Below are positions 23,260-32,768 of a DNA stretch of 64,000 bases, piece after piece (within the stretch, counting starts at the first letter, position 1; every line of letters begins with the position of its first letter). The notes under the pieces were generated by a model. It did not search any database and was not told where the DNA came from. It was given only the letters and a program-made list of their open reading frames with translations. Source of the stretch: Erinaceus europaeus (taxonomy: Eukaryota > Chordata > Mammalia > Eulipotyphla > Erinaceidae); contig NC_080164.1 in assembly GCF_950295315.1 (NCBI RefSeq), positions 60,296,003 through 60,360,002 of the forward strand, written 5' to 3'. The position numbers and the translations under genes are program-made.

Positions 23260-23870
23260 TATGTTTTTTTTTAACATTATTAGAGTCCTGTAGATATAAA
23301 ATAACACCCCTATAGCTTTGCTTCCTTGTTGAAAGAGACAGTTGCCATTACACAAATGTTCTTTTTATCTTTATGGATGGAGCAAACAGTAGATTCATTC
23401 AAGTCATAGTGGCAGGCAACTTCCACAATTTTCTTGCCATCTTTGATCATATCCAAGAGTTTCACCTTCTCCTGGATGGTAAGCATCTTCCTCCAGAGCT
23501 TAGTTTCATCATCAGAAGACTTAGAAGAAGTAGAATGTTTAGGAGCCATTGTAGGGCTTAATGATTCTCAGAAATTGCAAACACAAGAGCAAAAATGCTT
23601 CCAATGCATGTGATGTAGAAGTGCTTATGAGAGAAACACACTCTGGTTGGCTTGGTTTCATCACACCCGATTTCAAACACACACAAGGAGTGGCCAAGCA
23701 GCTGCACCTGGCATTGAAGGATTTGTGGGGATGCTCGAATAACAGGCCTACAGTCCATAAGTACAATTATTTCTAATTGTAAGTGTAATACAGGTATGTA
23801 TAATTGATGCAGACAATCGAGCAAGCGCTGTATCATTTTCACTGTCTTAACCAACTTTTTAATGAATATA
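23260..23870 (-). mobile_element. Tigger-like DNA transposon fragment
   Basis: The left part encodes, on the minus strand, the start of a Tigger-type transposase (next entry). The remainder, 23550 to about 23870, is non-coding and would be the 5' untranslated part of the element. I could not identify terminal inverted repeats, so the outer bounds are approximate. Tigger elements belong to the pogo branch of Tc1/mariner and are old in placental genomes. Confidence 0.6.
23310..23549 (-). pseudogene. Tigger/CENP-B-type transposase N-terminus
   Basis: A 79-codon frame starts 'MAPKHS'. It contains a helix-turn-helix of the CENP-B/psq kind ('LTIQEKVKLLDMIKDGKK', then 'NESTVCSIHKDKK'), as found at the N-terminus of Tigger transposases and TIGD proteins, where it binds DNA. 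The DDE nuclease domain that should follow is absent: the frame ends at 23310 and nothing downstream on that strand resembles it. A real TIGD host gene would be several hundred codons long, so this is a transposon relic. Confidence 0.72.
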
Positions 23871-24049
23871 TTTGAAAAAATGGTGATAGAGTGATGCCTC
23901 TAACGTCAAAATACAAAGTGGCGAGGGACGACAGCTGTATAGACTTCTGGAGGCAGGGATGTGGGATAGTATCTGTCTCTCATCACTCCTTTAAGTAACA
24001 AGAAAAAGCAACAAAAAAATCTACTAAAAACTCAGCAAAATACAACTGG

Positions 24050-24430
24050 TGTTTTTTCTGAAATTCACTAAGTCATGGGTGAGAGCAACTGTGTGGTTAG
24101 TGGATGGAAAAGGGGTAAGGAGAAGATTCTCAGCACTCAAAAACCCATATTCAGTGAAGGTTGCCACAAAACTGGGAGTTACCCAGTTGAGCACACTGCT
24201 GGTGGCAGGAAAGTAGATCTGGGTGCTTAAACTGTGAACTCTGGGTCAACAGGCCCAAAGGCCCATTAATGTCTAATGGAAAATCTGGATGAATTTAATA
24301 CCCTCTGATCTGCTCAGGCTCCCACAGCCAGATGGAAAAATAAATCCCAGTTAACTTCTAGTGATATGGCAAGGAATTCACAGTAATATCATGTCATTCC
24401 TGGGATCAAGGTAAAACAAAAATCTAGAAC
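24050..24430 (+). repeat. Unclassified interspersed repeat, copy 1
   Basis: This matches 61390-62520 in order: 'tctgaaattcactaagtcat' with 'cagaaactcacttagccata', 'gtggttagtggatggaaa' with 'ggccagtggatggataa', and 'cccagttaacttctagtgat' with 'cttggttaacttccagtggt'. It has no coding frame. Words such as 'gagagtagcccccgactcac' upstream of copy 2 resemble L1 5' UTR sequence, so it may be a 5' UTR variant or an LTR. Confidence 0.5.
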
Positions 24431-24626
24431 TAATCTTTCCTTATAAGAATTATTGAGAGGAGTCCCACATGACAAATAGAAGCAAAGTAATTCCAACTTT
24501 TAATGAGATAATTGTATTTGAATAGAGCCAGGAACACAACAACAGGGAAAATCAGACACAGGAAAAGGGAAAGCAAAATAGACAGGGTGATGCAGTCCAA
24601 TGTTAGTGATCCAAAGCCTACTTAAA

Positions 24627-25098
24627 TGTTGTTGTGCACCATGGAGAAGAGAGAGAGGAGGTCCGGAGTGAAAAGGGAACACAAATCTTTATTTGCGCTG
24701 GCACCTCAGAGTTGGGTGCTAGAGAAGCAGGTTGGGCCACATGGAGGTAGCGAAAATGGCCGCCTCACGCAGTAACCTTTCCTGCGTCTGAACACCAAAG
24801 TGAAGCACTGGCAAGAGAGCGAGGTGCAGAAGAAGGGCTTTTATAGGAGTAGCTTTCACGAGAATGGGAAAGGGGAGGAGTAACCATAGCACTCCAGGAT
24901 AGGATAATAACTCTCGTGAGAATGGGAGGGGGGAGGAGTAACCAAGGCACTCCAAATATCGTGGGGAAATAGACAATGTCCTGAGGGCACAACATGGTGG
25001 AATAGGCACTCCGAGAATGTCCCAACTCTCACGGGAACTAGCAGTCGCCTGAGGGGACAACATGGCAGATGTGACTGCATCGGCACAATTTCCCAGCA
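24627..25098 (-). mobile_element. 3' LTR of the class II ERV
   Basis: A TG...CA element of 472 bp. On the minus strand it has a TATA box (rc of 'ttttata', 24839-24845) and an AATAAA signal (rc of 24688-24693). It contains an internal imperfect duplication: the 'gagaatgggaNNgggaggagtaacca' block occurs near 24860 and 24920. It matches the 5' LTR closely over the shared part. Confidence 0.9.
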
Positions 25099-25115
25099 TC
25101 TCCCCCTTTCCTTTT
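25099..25115 (-). other. Polypurine tract
   Basis: On the minus strand AAAAGGAAAGGGGGAGA directly abuts the LTR's TG. This is the plus-strand primer site of retroviral reverse transcription. Confidence 0.9.
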
Positions 25116-25809
25116 ATCTAATGCCCAGGGCAACAGTGTGTAAAGTCTATGAACTACTCAGGGTCAGTCTATGAAAAACCAGCAACGTGAAGGGAAGGAA
25201 GCTGCTGTAAAATTCTCTAAAGTGTCCAAAGGGTATACCAGCAAGTCCGATAGAAGTCTCAGTCCAAAGTAGGCAACTAGGGGAAGAAATGGCAGGGGAT
25301 GAAATGCTGCATGAGGAAGGTCAGCCTCTGGAATTCCGCTTTTCTGTAGAGTGAGCTGGAACCGACAAAACATGACAGACAAAGGAGAAGCAGGAAAGGC
25401 AGACAGGCAGTAAAAAAGTTCTGTCCTTGGAGTTTGTGAATCAGGTTCTTCAGATCGCATCAGGTGACATCTAGGGTTTCGGGGGGGGGGGTGTTTATCA
25501 CTGTAGTCCTGCCATCTAGTGGGTGATGTCAGGGTGTGCAGGGGTCCAGATGTTTTTTTCCGGGATTCCTGTGGAAGAAACACAAACAATCTGCTTCTCA
25601 TGGTTAGCAGGGCATCTGATTTGAATGCTTTATAAAAAAGAGGTTTGGTGCCTTAGCCAACTGAGTATTGGGGGATGTATCTTTCCTATTCATTTATTAT
25701 TATTATTTTATATTATTTGTCATGGTAGTCAGCCGTTATCTGGAAGGTCCTGGGTGATTCATGGGAAAAAAGAACTTATCTTTTAACAAGGATTCTAAGG
25801 TGTAGGGAA
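25116..25809 (-). other. ERV 3' region, no identifiable env
   Basis: This lies between the polypurine tract and integrase, where env would be expected. A 145-codon minus frame (25164-25601) has no membrane-fusion or surface-domain features that I can recognise and may be chance. A run of G near 25481-25492 interrupts it. Confidence 0.4.
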
Positions 25810-26101
25810 GCAGGATTTTTTTTTTTTGGTATTTTGCCTTTTGTTGCCCTAGTTGTTTTATTGTTGTGATTATATTGTTGTTGTTACTGATATTGTGGTT
25901 GTTGGATAGAACAGAGAGAAATGGAGAGAGGAGGGGAAGACAGAGAAGAGGAGAGAAAGAGACACCTGCAGACCTGCTTCACTGCCTGTGAAGCGATTCC
26001 CCTGCAGGTGAGGAGCCAGGGGCTCAAACTGGGATCCTCAAGCTGGTTCTTGCACTTAGTGCCACCTGCGCTAAACCCACTGCACCACTGCCCAATTCCC
26101 A
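25810..26101 (-). mobile_element. Hedgehog-type SINE nested in ERV
   Basis: It has a poly(T) start, the (TTG)n tail, 'ggatagaacagagagaaatg', 'cacctgcagacctgcttcac', 'ctgcaggtgaggagccaggg' and the rc head. It sits inside the provirus, so it is younger than the ERV insertion. Confidence 0.92.
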
Positions 26102-26439
26102 GGAACTATCTTTTAACATAAACTCTATGGCCATGCCAATAGCAACCTTGAGGGCACATGTGGCTCCCCACATGTCCCCCTTTCTTATATCATGTTTTGA
26201 TATTTGGCAGACTTTGTTTTGTGGCAGGGCAGACTGTGCCTGTCTTAGGTTGGGGATCAGCCTTCCGTCTTACCCGTCATTGGAACACCTGGTCATTTTT
26301 TCCCAGTAGTACCAGGCGCCCTGTCTTAGGTTGACTGCATAGCGCTAGCTTCCCTTTTACCCATCATTGGCTAGCCAATCCTCTACATGGTGGACGTTCT
26401 GATGGAGGGGGGCAAATCCTCCACAGCAAATCAATATAC

Positions 26440-27150
26440 TGCCATGTCCAGCCTATGATAGTTAGTTTGTATAGGTTGCATCTAGTCCTCTTGTATTTCT
26501 TGTTCTTCAGGGATAACAGTGTTATCATGAGGGTATTGTCAGACATGGCAGGCAGGAACCCAGACAGGTTTAGAGTAATTATGTGGGAAAATGCATGCAA
26601 AACCTCTTCCCATGGTCAATAGAGGGTCGGGCCCTTTCCAAATTTTATCAAGTGGGTCTTTCCATTTGACCTTAATAGATGGTGTTTGCCAGTGAAGAAT
26701 AATAGTAGGTAAGTCCGAGTTACTGTAATATTAAAAAGATTTAACGTAGTTAAGGCTTTTGCTAGCTGGATATTGGGGGGTACATTCCTCCTTTATCTTT
26801 ATTTAATTGAGCCTTAAGGGTTTGGTGGGCCCTCTCTACAATGCCTTGTCCCTGTGGATTATTAGGAATGCCTGTGGTATGAGTAATGTTCCAGAGGGAA
26901 CAAAAATCTTTAAATTGTTTGCTGGTAAATGCATTCCCATTGTCAGTTTTCAGTTTAAGAGGTAAGCCCATCACAGCAAAAAAGGAGAGCATATGGCTTA
27001 TAAGATTTTTAGAGCTTTCTCCTGTCTGAGCTGTTGCCCACATAAATTTAGAAAAGGTATCAATTGAGACAAACACATATTTTTGTTTGCCAAAGTTTAG
27101 TATGTGGGTGACATCAATATGCCGAATAGCATTAGCTTTTATGCCTCAGG
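26440..27150 (-). pseudogene. ERV integrase, broken
   Basis: This is the retroviral integrase, which joins viral DNA to the host chromosome. The core frame (26762-27076) shows the catalytic triad: an Asp in 'SIDTF', an Asp in 'KTDNG' and a Glu in 'IVERAH', with 35 residues between the second Asp and the Glu (DD35E). Reading on toward 26440, a Trp/Pro-rich C-terminal-like segment with 'WKGPDP' remains in other frames. Stops separate the core from the zinc-binding part upstream and from the C-terminal part, so no functional protein is possible. Confidence 0.88.
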
Positions 27151-28200
27151 GGTTAACACCAAGAGTCTGAATAGCAGGTGTTTTTATGAGGCTTGCACAG
27201 GAAGAGCATGTAGCTAGGATATGTTTTAACTGTGATAAAGGAGCATCAGGAAATCGAGCTCGAAGGCCTTTAAGATTAACATGGGTTAGAGAATGGAAAT
27301 CAGCAGGATCAGAGACAGAGACTAGGAGAGCTCCTGTGGAGGCAAGGCGGTCAGCTGCAGCATTCCCTTCGGACAGGGAACCAGGAAGAGGGCTGTGGGA
27401 ACGAAGGTGCTGAATATATAGTAGTTGGGTTTGAGAAGAGAGCATAGAGGCGATTTGAATCAAGAGAGGGGAAAGTGGGTTGTCATCAATTTTCACATAG
27501 GAATGAGCAAGCCATGGAAGTAGGTTACAGTATACACACTGTCAGAAAAAAGGTTTAAGGATTCTGGTACAGCTTTTAATGCAAGGAAAACAGCATAAAG
27601 TTCTTTGTACTGAGGGGAATTCTCAGGAAGCTCAGTAAAGGGAGGTTTAGGGGGGTGTTTGTCCGGGTAATATATAAGGGCAGCAGCTCCCTTTTTTACA
27701 CCATCAGTGAAGACTGTAGGAGCAGAAGGAATGGGATCTCGAGAGAAAAGTTTAGGTGCTAGTAGAGGCAAAAGAGGTAAAGAAGCTATCAATTTATTAG
27801 AAGGAAAATGGTTATCTCTTTGTCCTGGAAACCCCACGAAGCTTATGGCAAAGCGGGAATGATGGCATATGAGCCATTCTGTATCTGTGAGAGAAAGGGG
27901 CAGAATAATTAAATCCGGTTCTTTCCCTAAGACCTGCACAGACCTATTTCTTCCTTGACGAACCATGAATGCTAATGCATCTATCTCAGTGAGAAGTCTT
28001 GGAGCTCCGCCTGCTGGCGTGTGAAGCCACTCGAGAACCCCATGGTTCTGCCACAATGCCCCTACTACTGTGGGGGTGGAGTTAAAGATTAGAAGGTTTA
28101 CTGGAGAGGAGGGGGAGAATCGAACAAGGTGCATGTCCTGGAGGGCCTGGTTAACCCTTTCCAGTGCTGAGTAGGCCTCGGGAGTTAACTTACGTTTTGA
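27146..28200 (-). pseudogene. ERV pol: end of RT, RNase H, integrase Zn domain
   Basis: From 28200 leftwards this encodes the RT thumb/connection, then RNase H. Its acidic residues are visible: Asp in 'FTDG', Glu in 'YKELYA', Asp in 'FSDS' and, after a frameshift near 27495, Asp in 'NAAADR'. The integrase zinc-binding motif follows ('HSLTH' and 'CSSC', H-x4-H/C-x2-C type). The RT palm with its catalytic box is absent because the leader joins directly to the thumb-coding part near 28180. Broken by deletion, frameshift and stop. Confidence 0.87.
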
Positions 28201-28252
28201 GGTCCAGAAAAGCCGCCCAGACACAGGTAAGTGGCAGCCGCCTGACTCTGCA

Positions 28253-28270
28253 GCCCCACGTTGGGTGTCA
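28253..28270 (-). other. Primer-binding site, tRNA-Lys1,2 type
   Basis: On the minus strand TGACACCCAACGTGGGGC differs at two positions from the tRNA-Lys1,2 complement used by betaretroviruses. It lies 2 bp from the LTR. Confidence 0.88.
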
Positions 28271-28272
28271 GA

Positions 28273-28591
28273 TGTTGTTGTGCGCCGCGGAGAAGAGAGA
28301 GAGGAGGTCCGAAGCGAAGAGGGAACACAAATCTTTATTTGCGCTGGCACCTCTGAGTTGGGTGCTAGAGAAGCAGGTTGGGCCACATGGAGGTAGCGAA
28401 AATGGCCACCTCACGCAGTAACCTTTCCTGCGTCTGAACACCACAGTGAAGCGCTGGCAAGAGAGCGAGGTGCAGAAGAAGGGCTTTTATAGGAGTAACT
28501 TTCGTGAGAATGGGAAGGGGGAGGAGTAACCATATTACTCCAGGATAGGATAATAACTCTTGTGAGAATTGGAGGGGGGGAAGAGTAACCA
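28273..28591 (-). mobile_element. 5' LTR, truncated in U3
   Basis: This matches the 3' LTR (24627-25098) from its U5 end, including TATA and AATAAA, until 28591. There homology stops abruptly at 'agagtaacca'. About 150 bp of U3 are missing, through deletion or rearrangement at this edge. Confidence 0.9.
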
Positions 28592-28639
28592 CTGGTCCCC
28601 ATCAGCAGGAGGAAAGTTTCAGGAGTGGTGAATCAGGGC

Positions 28640-28952
28640 TGGGGTTTTTGTTTGTTTGTTTGTTTTGCCTCTGGGGTTCTTACTGGGGCTCAGTACCAGC
28701 ATGAATCCACTTCTCCTGGTAGCCTTTTTTTTATCCGTTTTCTTGTCATATTGTATATGACAGAGAGAAATTGAGAGAGGAGGGGTAGATAGGGAGAGAA
28801 GAGATACCTGCAGACCTGCTTCACTGCTTATGGAGCATTTATTCCCCCTCCTCCCCACAGGTAAGGAGTAGGGACTCAAACCCAGATCCTTGCTCTGGTC
28901 CTTGCACTGAGTACTGTGTGTGCTGAACTAGATGCACCACAGCCTGCCCCTA
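28640..28952 (-). mobile_element. SINE, older subfamily
   Basis: It starts with (TTTG)n, then 'gcctctggggttcttactgg', 'gacagagagaaattgagaga', 'acctgcagacctgcttcact', 'ggactcaaacccagatcctt' and a decayed rc head. Confidence 0.88.
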
Positions 28953-28974
28953 TAAACAGACATATTTCTTTTTT

Positions 28975-29225
28975 TAATATTTATTTATTTATCCTCTTTT
29001 GTTGCCCTTGTTTTATTATTGTTGTTGTCGTTGTTGTTGTTAGATAGGACAGAGAGAAATGGGAGAGAGGAGGGGAAGACAGAGAGGGAGGAGAGAAAGA
29101 CAGATACCTGCAGATCTGCTTCACTGCTTGTGAAATGAACCCCCTGCAGGTGGGGAGCCAGGGGCTCGAACCGGGATCCTTACGCCAGTCCTTGTGCTTT
29201 GCCCCAGTGTGCTTAACCCACTGCA
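28975..29225 (-). mobile_element. Hedgehog-type SINE, young-looking
   Basis: It has 'ttgttgcccttgttttatta', (GTT)n, 'gataggacagagagaaatgg', 'acctgcagatctgcttcact', 'ggctcgaaccgggatcctta' and a head ending 'gtgcttaacccactgca'. Low divergence in the body suggests a recent copy. Confidence 0.92.
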
Positions 29226-29227
29226 AT

Positions 29228-29350
29228 AAAAAATGATGATATTGTTTCCTTTTGAGACAAAATGGATGGACCTGGAAGTGATTATGCTTAGTGAAATAAG
29301 TAGAGTTGAAAGACAACTACCAGATGGTTTCACTTCTGTGGAATCTAGAG
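29228..29350 (+). mobile_element. Old L1 3' fragment
   Basis: 'acaaaatggatggacctgga', 'gtgattatgcttagtgaaat' and 'ggtttcacttctgtggaatc' correspond to the widely conserved ORF2-end/3' UTR sequence of older mammalian L1. Confidence 0.75.
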
Positions 29351-29392
29351 ATCTGAATCACATGAACTTGAAAAAAAATAAAAAACAAGGGG

Positions 29393-29592
29393 ATGGGTGA
29401 TGGTGCACCTGGTTAAGTGCATATATTACAATGAACAAGAACCTGAATTCAAGCCCCTGGTACTCATCTACAGGGGGAAGCTTCACAAGCAGTGAAGCAG
29501 GACTATATATGGTCTCTGTTTCTCTGCCTCCTCCAATCCTCTCAATTTCTGGCTATTTCTATCTAATAAATAAAATAATTAAAAAAAATAAG
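29393..29592 (+). mobile_element. SINE, older subfamily, sense
   Basis: It has the head 'gggtgatggtgcacctggtt', a B-box-like 'gaattcaagcccctgg', the body 'ggaagcttcacaagcagtga', a pyrimidine tract, and the tail 'ctaataaataaaataatt'. Confidence 0.85.
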
Positions 29593-29599
29593 AAGCAAG

Positions 29600-31085
29600 A
29601 AAACTATAAGACTTGTGAGAACTATGATGATTATCTTTGGGCAATGGAAGAAGGTGCAACTAACTGGGGCCATTTCTCAACTCCCTTCTTTGGAGTTATA
29701 GACTGACTTCTATAGCTTGACACAGCTATGTACTATTTCCAGCTAAAAGAAAGGGTGGAAAAAAAAGAAGGGTAGATTTCTAGCTTTTACAGCAGCTGTG
29801 TTGTGGCTGAGTGAGTACCTTAAACAAGTGCTGCAGTGGACTCTAGGTCTATGTAGGCTCCACCACCATGGCCTGGGGCATGGGCAGAGTGCTGACTTTG
29901 AGCTTGGGCTCAGGTCCCCTCCCCAGCAATTCCTCTCCCTCACCCCAGCAGCCAAGAAGCATGACCCTTTAAAAGCATGTCTCACACATACTGTGGTAGC
30001 AGCTTGAAGCAGGAACCCTGAACCAGCCTAGACAGGGGTATTGGGCAAGGATCGCACAGAAGGTCAGTCCAGTTGCTCTGCTCACTTGTTGAGCTGAACT
30101 GATCCAAAGAGCAGAAGCTGCAAGCCTAGGGAAGATGCCCCAGTAGTCTTAGCAAGCTCTAAGAAACACAAAGAAATGGCCAGGAGATCTGGCTGATCTG
30201 CCCATTATAACAGAGTGAAAGTGCCCAAGTGAGAAAAAGCATTCCCAAGAAATGTTCTGAAAAGCTGAGTGGTGGCCTAAAAGAAAAACTGCCTGTGCAT
30301 CAGAACCAAGGCACAGACAAACTCCCTTGCTCCCTGAAGTCCCTCACCACACTAAGAAATGGAGGAAAACCAGGGCACAGTTAGGCCATCTTATTGAGTG
30401 TGAAGTTCCCCCTCCCCTATTTAAGAAAAAAAAGGGGGGAGCACATTATATTTATATATAAGGGACTTAAAAGTGCCTTACATTCTCAGTCTGCCCCACA
30501 AGTCCCACAGGCAGCTGGAGCCTGTTGGAGCAACATTCCCCTTGCAGGAGTGCTGCAAGGTGAGAAGGTAACCAAGGACAAAGCAGAAAGAGATAGGTCA
30601 CCTGAAACTAAATCCCTACTTCATAGGTGGCCAAAAAATGTAGGGAGAAGAAGGTTCAGTTAACTGGGGCCATTTCCCAGTTCCCTCCCTTGAGGTTCTA
30701 GACTGACTTCTACATAGAAGAATCACAAGAGAATCAGTCATGTTTCACAGAGATGAGTATTAGGAGAAAGTAAGGACAGAAAAAAGAAAAGTACAAGCCA
30801 TGCAAGCAGATAGATCCCCCAAGAAAAAGAGAAAGGAAGGCACTGGACCCCCAAGCTTTACAATTCCTTCAGAGGAGGGGCAAGGCCCTATGGTGATATG
30901 CTTCAGCCTTTGTCCTCAGGAGCTCCATCTGCATTTTATGGTCTTTGCAGTCAAGGAAGGTGGAAGTGCTGGCTACAGGATATGCTTCTGGCTTCTGACT
31001 CTGAAGCCTACTCCAAGCTTCCTGCAGGGTACAGGGTGGGTGGGGGTGGGGTGGGGGGAATGCTGCTTTCTCTAAGCTGCCCTCC
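29600..31085. repeat. Unclassified 1.5-kb block with a repeated unit
   Basis: Two direct copies of a roughly 80-bp segment lie about 1.04 kb apart: near 29648-29730 and 30640-30715, sharing 'actggggccatttc' and 'tagactgacttctata'. The middle is GC-richer and carries no convincing frame. It ends in an L1-like 3' terminus (31090-31205), so it may be part of an old L1 or a composite retroelement. I cannot name it. Confidence 0.45.
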
Positions 31086-31089
31086 AACA

Positions 31090-31205
31090 GGAAGGTGGGG
31101 ATACAGAAGTTTGGTGGTGGGTGTGGTGTGGTACTATTCATTGTAATCTTACAATCTTGTAACCTACTACTAATCACAACTACTTTTGTTAAATGAAGGG
31201 GAAAA
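31090..31205 (+). mobile_element. Old L1-type 3' terminus
   Basis: 'cagaagtttggtggtgggtg', 'tgtaatcttacaatcttgta' and then 'gggaaaaaaattcc' follow the same 3'-terminal pattern as 57780-57885 ('ctctggtggtgggaatggtg'). Confidence 0.65.
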
Positions 31206-31394
31206 AAATTCCAAGAGCAGTAGAATTATGTAAGCACAAAGCCACAGTGAAAACCTAGTAGCAAAAAATATAGAATAAAATTAAAATTTCTGGTTAGGTC
31301 ATAATTCCTTTAATGATGGTGAATATTCCAAAGTGCTATTCCATCCCTCTTTGAACATGAAAATTGTTTTTCCTTTTTAGAATATCTATATAAA

Positions 31395-31545
31395 GACTGG
31401 TGAAATAGTTCTCTTTAGTAGTGTGGTGCTTCGCTATAAGCAAGACCTAGGCTCAAATCCAGATCCCATCCATACTAAAGGAAATTTAGTGCTATGTTCT
31501 CTTTAACTCCCTCTGTCTACATATAAAAACAAACAAGAAAAATAG
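31395..31545 (+). mobile_element. Old tRNA-derived SINE copy
   Basis: 'gaaatagttctctttagtag', the B-box-like 'ggctcaaatccagatcc' and a pyrimidine-rich tail form a weak but ordered SINE pattern. Heavily diverged. Confidence 0.5.
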
Positions 31546-31654
31546 ACATTAGAATATTTAGTACAAAACACTTATAAAAATGATAAATGTGTCTATTTTG
31601 ACATAAAAAATAATTATCCACATGAGCACTGGCACAGCATACCTTTTTTTTAAG

Positions 31655-31873
31655 TATATTCTTTTTTAAATTATATATTTATTAATGGATAGAGACAGAG
31701 AGAAATTGAGAAGATAGGAGGAGATAGAGGGGCAAAGAGACAGAGATGCACCTGCAGCCCTGCTTCCTCATTTGTGAAGTTTTCTCCATACAAGTGAAGA
31801 CCAGGGTTTGAACCTGGGTCCTTGAACATTATAATGTGTGAGCTTAGCCAGGTGTGCCACCACCTGGTCCCTA
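31655..31873 (-). mobile_element. SINE, older subfamily
   Basis: 'tattaatggatagagacaga', 'cacctgcagccctgcttcct', 'gtttgaacctgggtcctt' and 'gtgtgccaccacctggtcc' show the same older subfamily as 9960-10172. Confidence 0.88.
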
Positions 31874-32753
31874 TACTTTGCTTAACCAGTTGCCTCAATA
31901 TTCTTTGAAGTGACCTAGGAGTTTGAAGTAGTCTCATTGAAGATCTTTGCATAGAAAAAAAGGTAGATTTATCAGTATACTTCAAAGAATTTAAATTTAT
32001 TTTTCTAACAAATACTCTATGTTGTTGGTTGGATTCCTTAGAAAAATATTCTGTTGATGGTTATTTATTCATTTACCATATGGTAGTCTTTTTGAGAGTA
32101 GTCTTCAGAGTGACACAAATAAAAAAAGTTAGAGTAAAAAAGAGGGAAAAGTTGGACTGTAATGTAGTCATAATGAAGGCGTCTGCTAATCTGATGAAAA
32201 ATTCTGGAATGGAATGATCCTGTTAAGTCAAGCAACATGAATACAAAAGAGTTGGACTAAAAAATTGAGGCTTTCTTTAACTTAAGAAACCTCACTTAGC
32301 TCAGAGTGAATTAACAAAATAAACTCAGCATACAGACATCTGATGCCAACATCTGCAGGAAGTGGGGATAATCTGGGAAGAATACCATAATATATATGAT
32401 AAATTTTCTTTCCTTAATTCTTATTCTCAAATTTTATGTAATATACTCTAAAAGCTACTTTGTGGGTTTTTCTTAGATAAGCTATTGGAGGAAGCTATTA
32501 TGCTATTTTAACTGGAATGAAAGTTACACATTGATAGTTCCCTCCTCTACTAACTGTTCTAGATTCTGCTTCCATTTCATCTGCACATCTGTAAGCCTAG
32601 GCGTGTCTGATTTTCTGGAATGAGTCAAGATTCTAATCTTGGAGGGATTTGAATCTCTATTATTGATGTCCTTCACAGTAACTGACTGTGTGTTATCTAT
32701 TTACAATCACAGTTTTGCCAGAGAGTACTAAGAGATGCCAAAAAGAAACAAAT
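31874..32753. other. No recognisable feature
   Basis: AT-rich. The short frame at 32029-32217 has no motif. Nothing else recognised. Confidence 0.5.
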
Positions 32754-32768
32754 AAAAATAGATAAATA

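Larger units (their letters stand above)
24627..28591 (-). mobile_element. Class II ERV, internally deleted, minus strand
   Basis: A betaretrovirus-like provirus read right to left: truncated 5' LTR (28273-28591), tRNA-Lys primer-binding site, about 70 bp of leader, the end of RT with RNase H, integrase, a decayed 3' part, a polypurine tract and the 3' LTR (24627-25098). gag, protease and most of RT are missing, so the leader joins pol directly. No intact gene remains. Because U3 of the 5' LTR is cut at 28591, no target-site duplication can be seen. A SINE (25810-26101) inserted later. Confidence 0.9.

Noticed and set aside
25164..25601. 145-codon minus frame as a host gene or env
   Set aside because: It lies between a polypurine tract and integrase, has no recognised domain and contains a G homopolymer. 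Best read as chance in ERV sequence.
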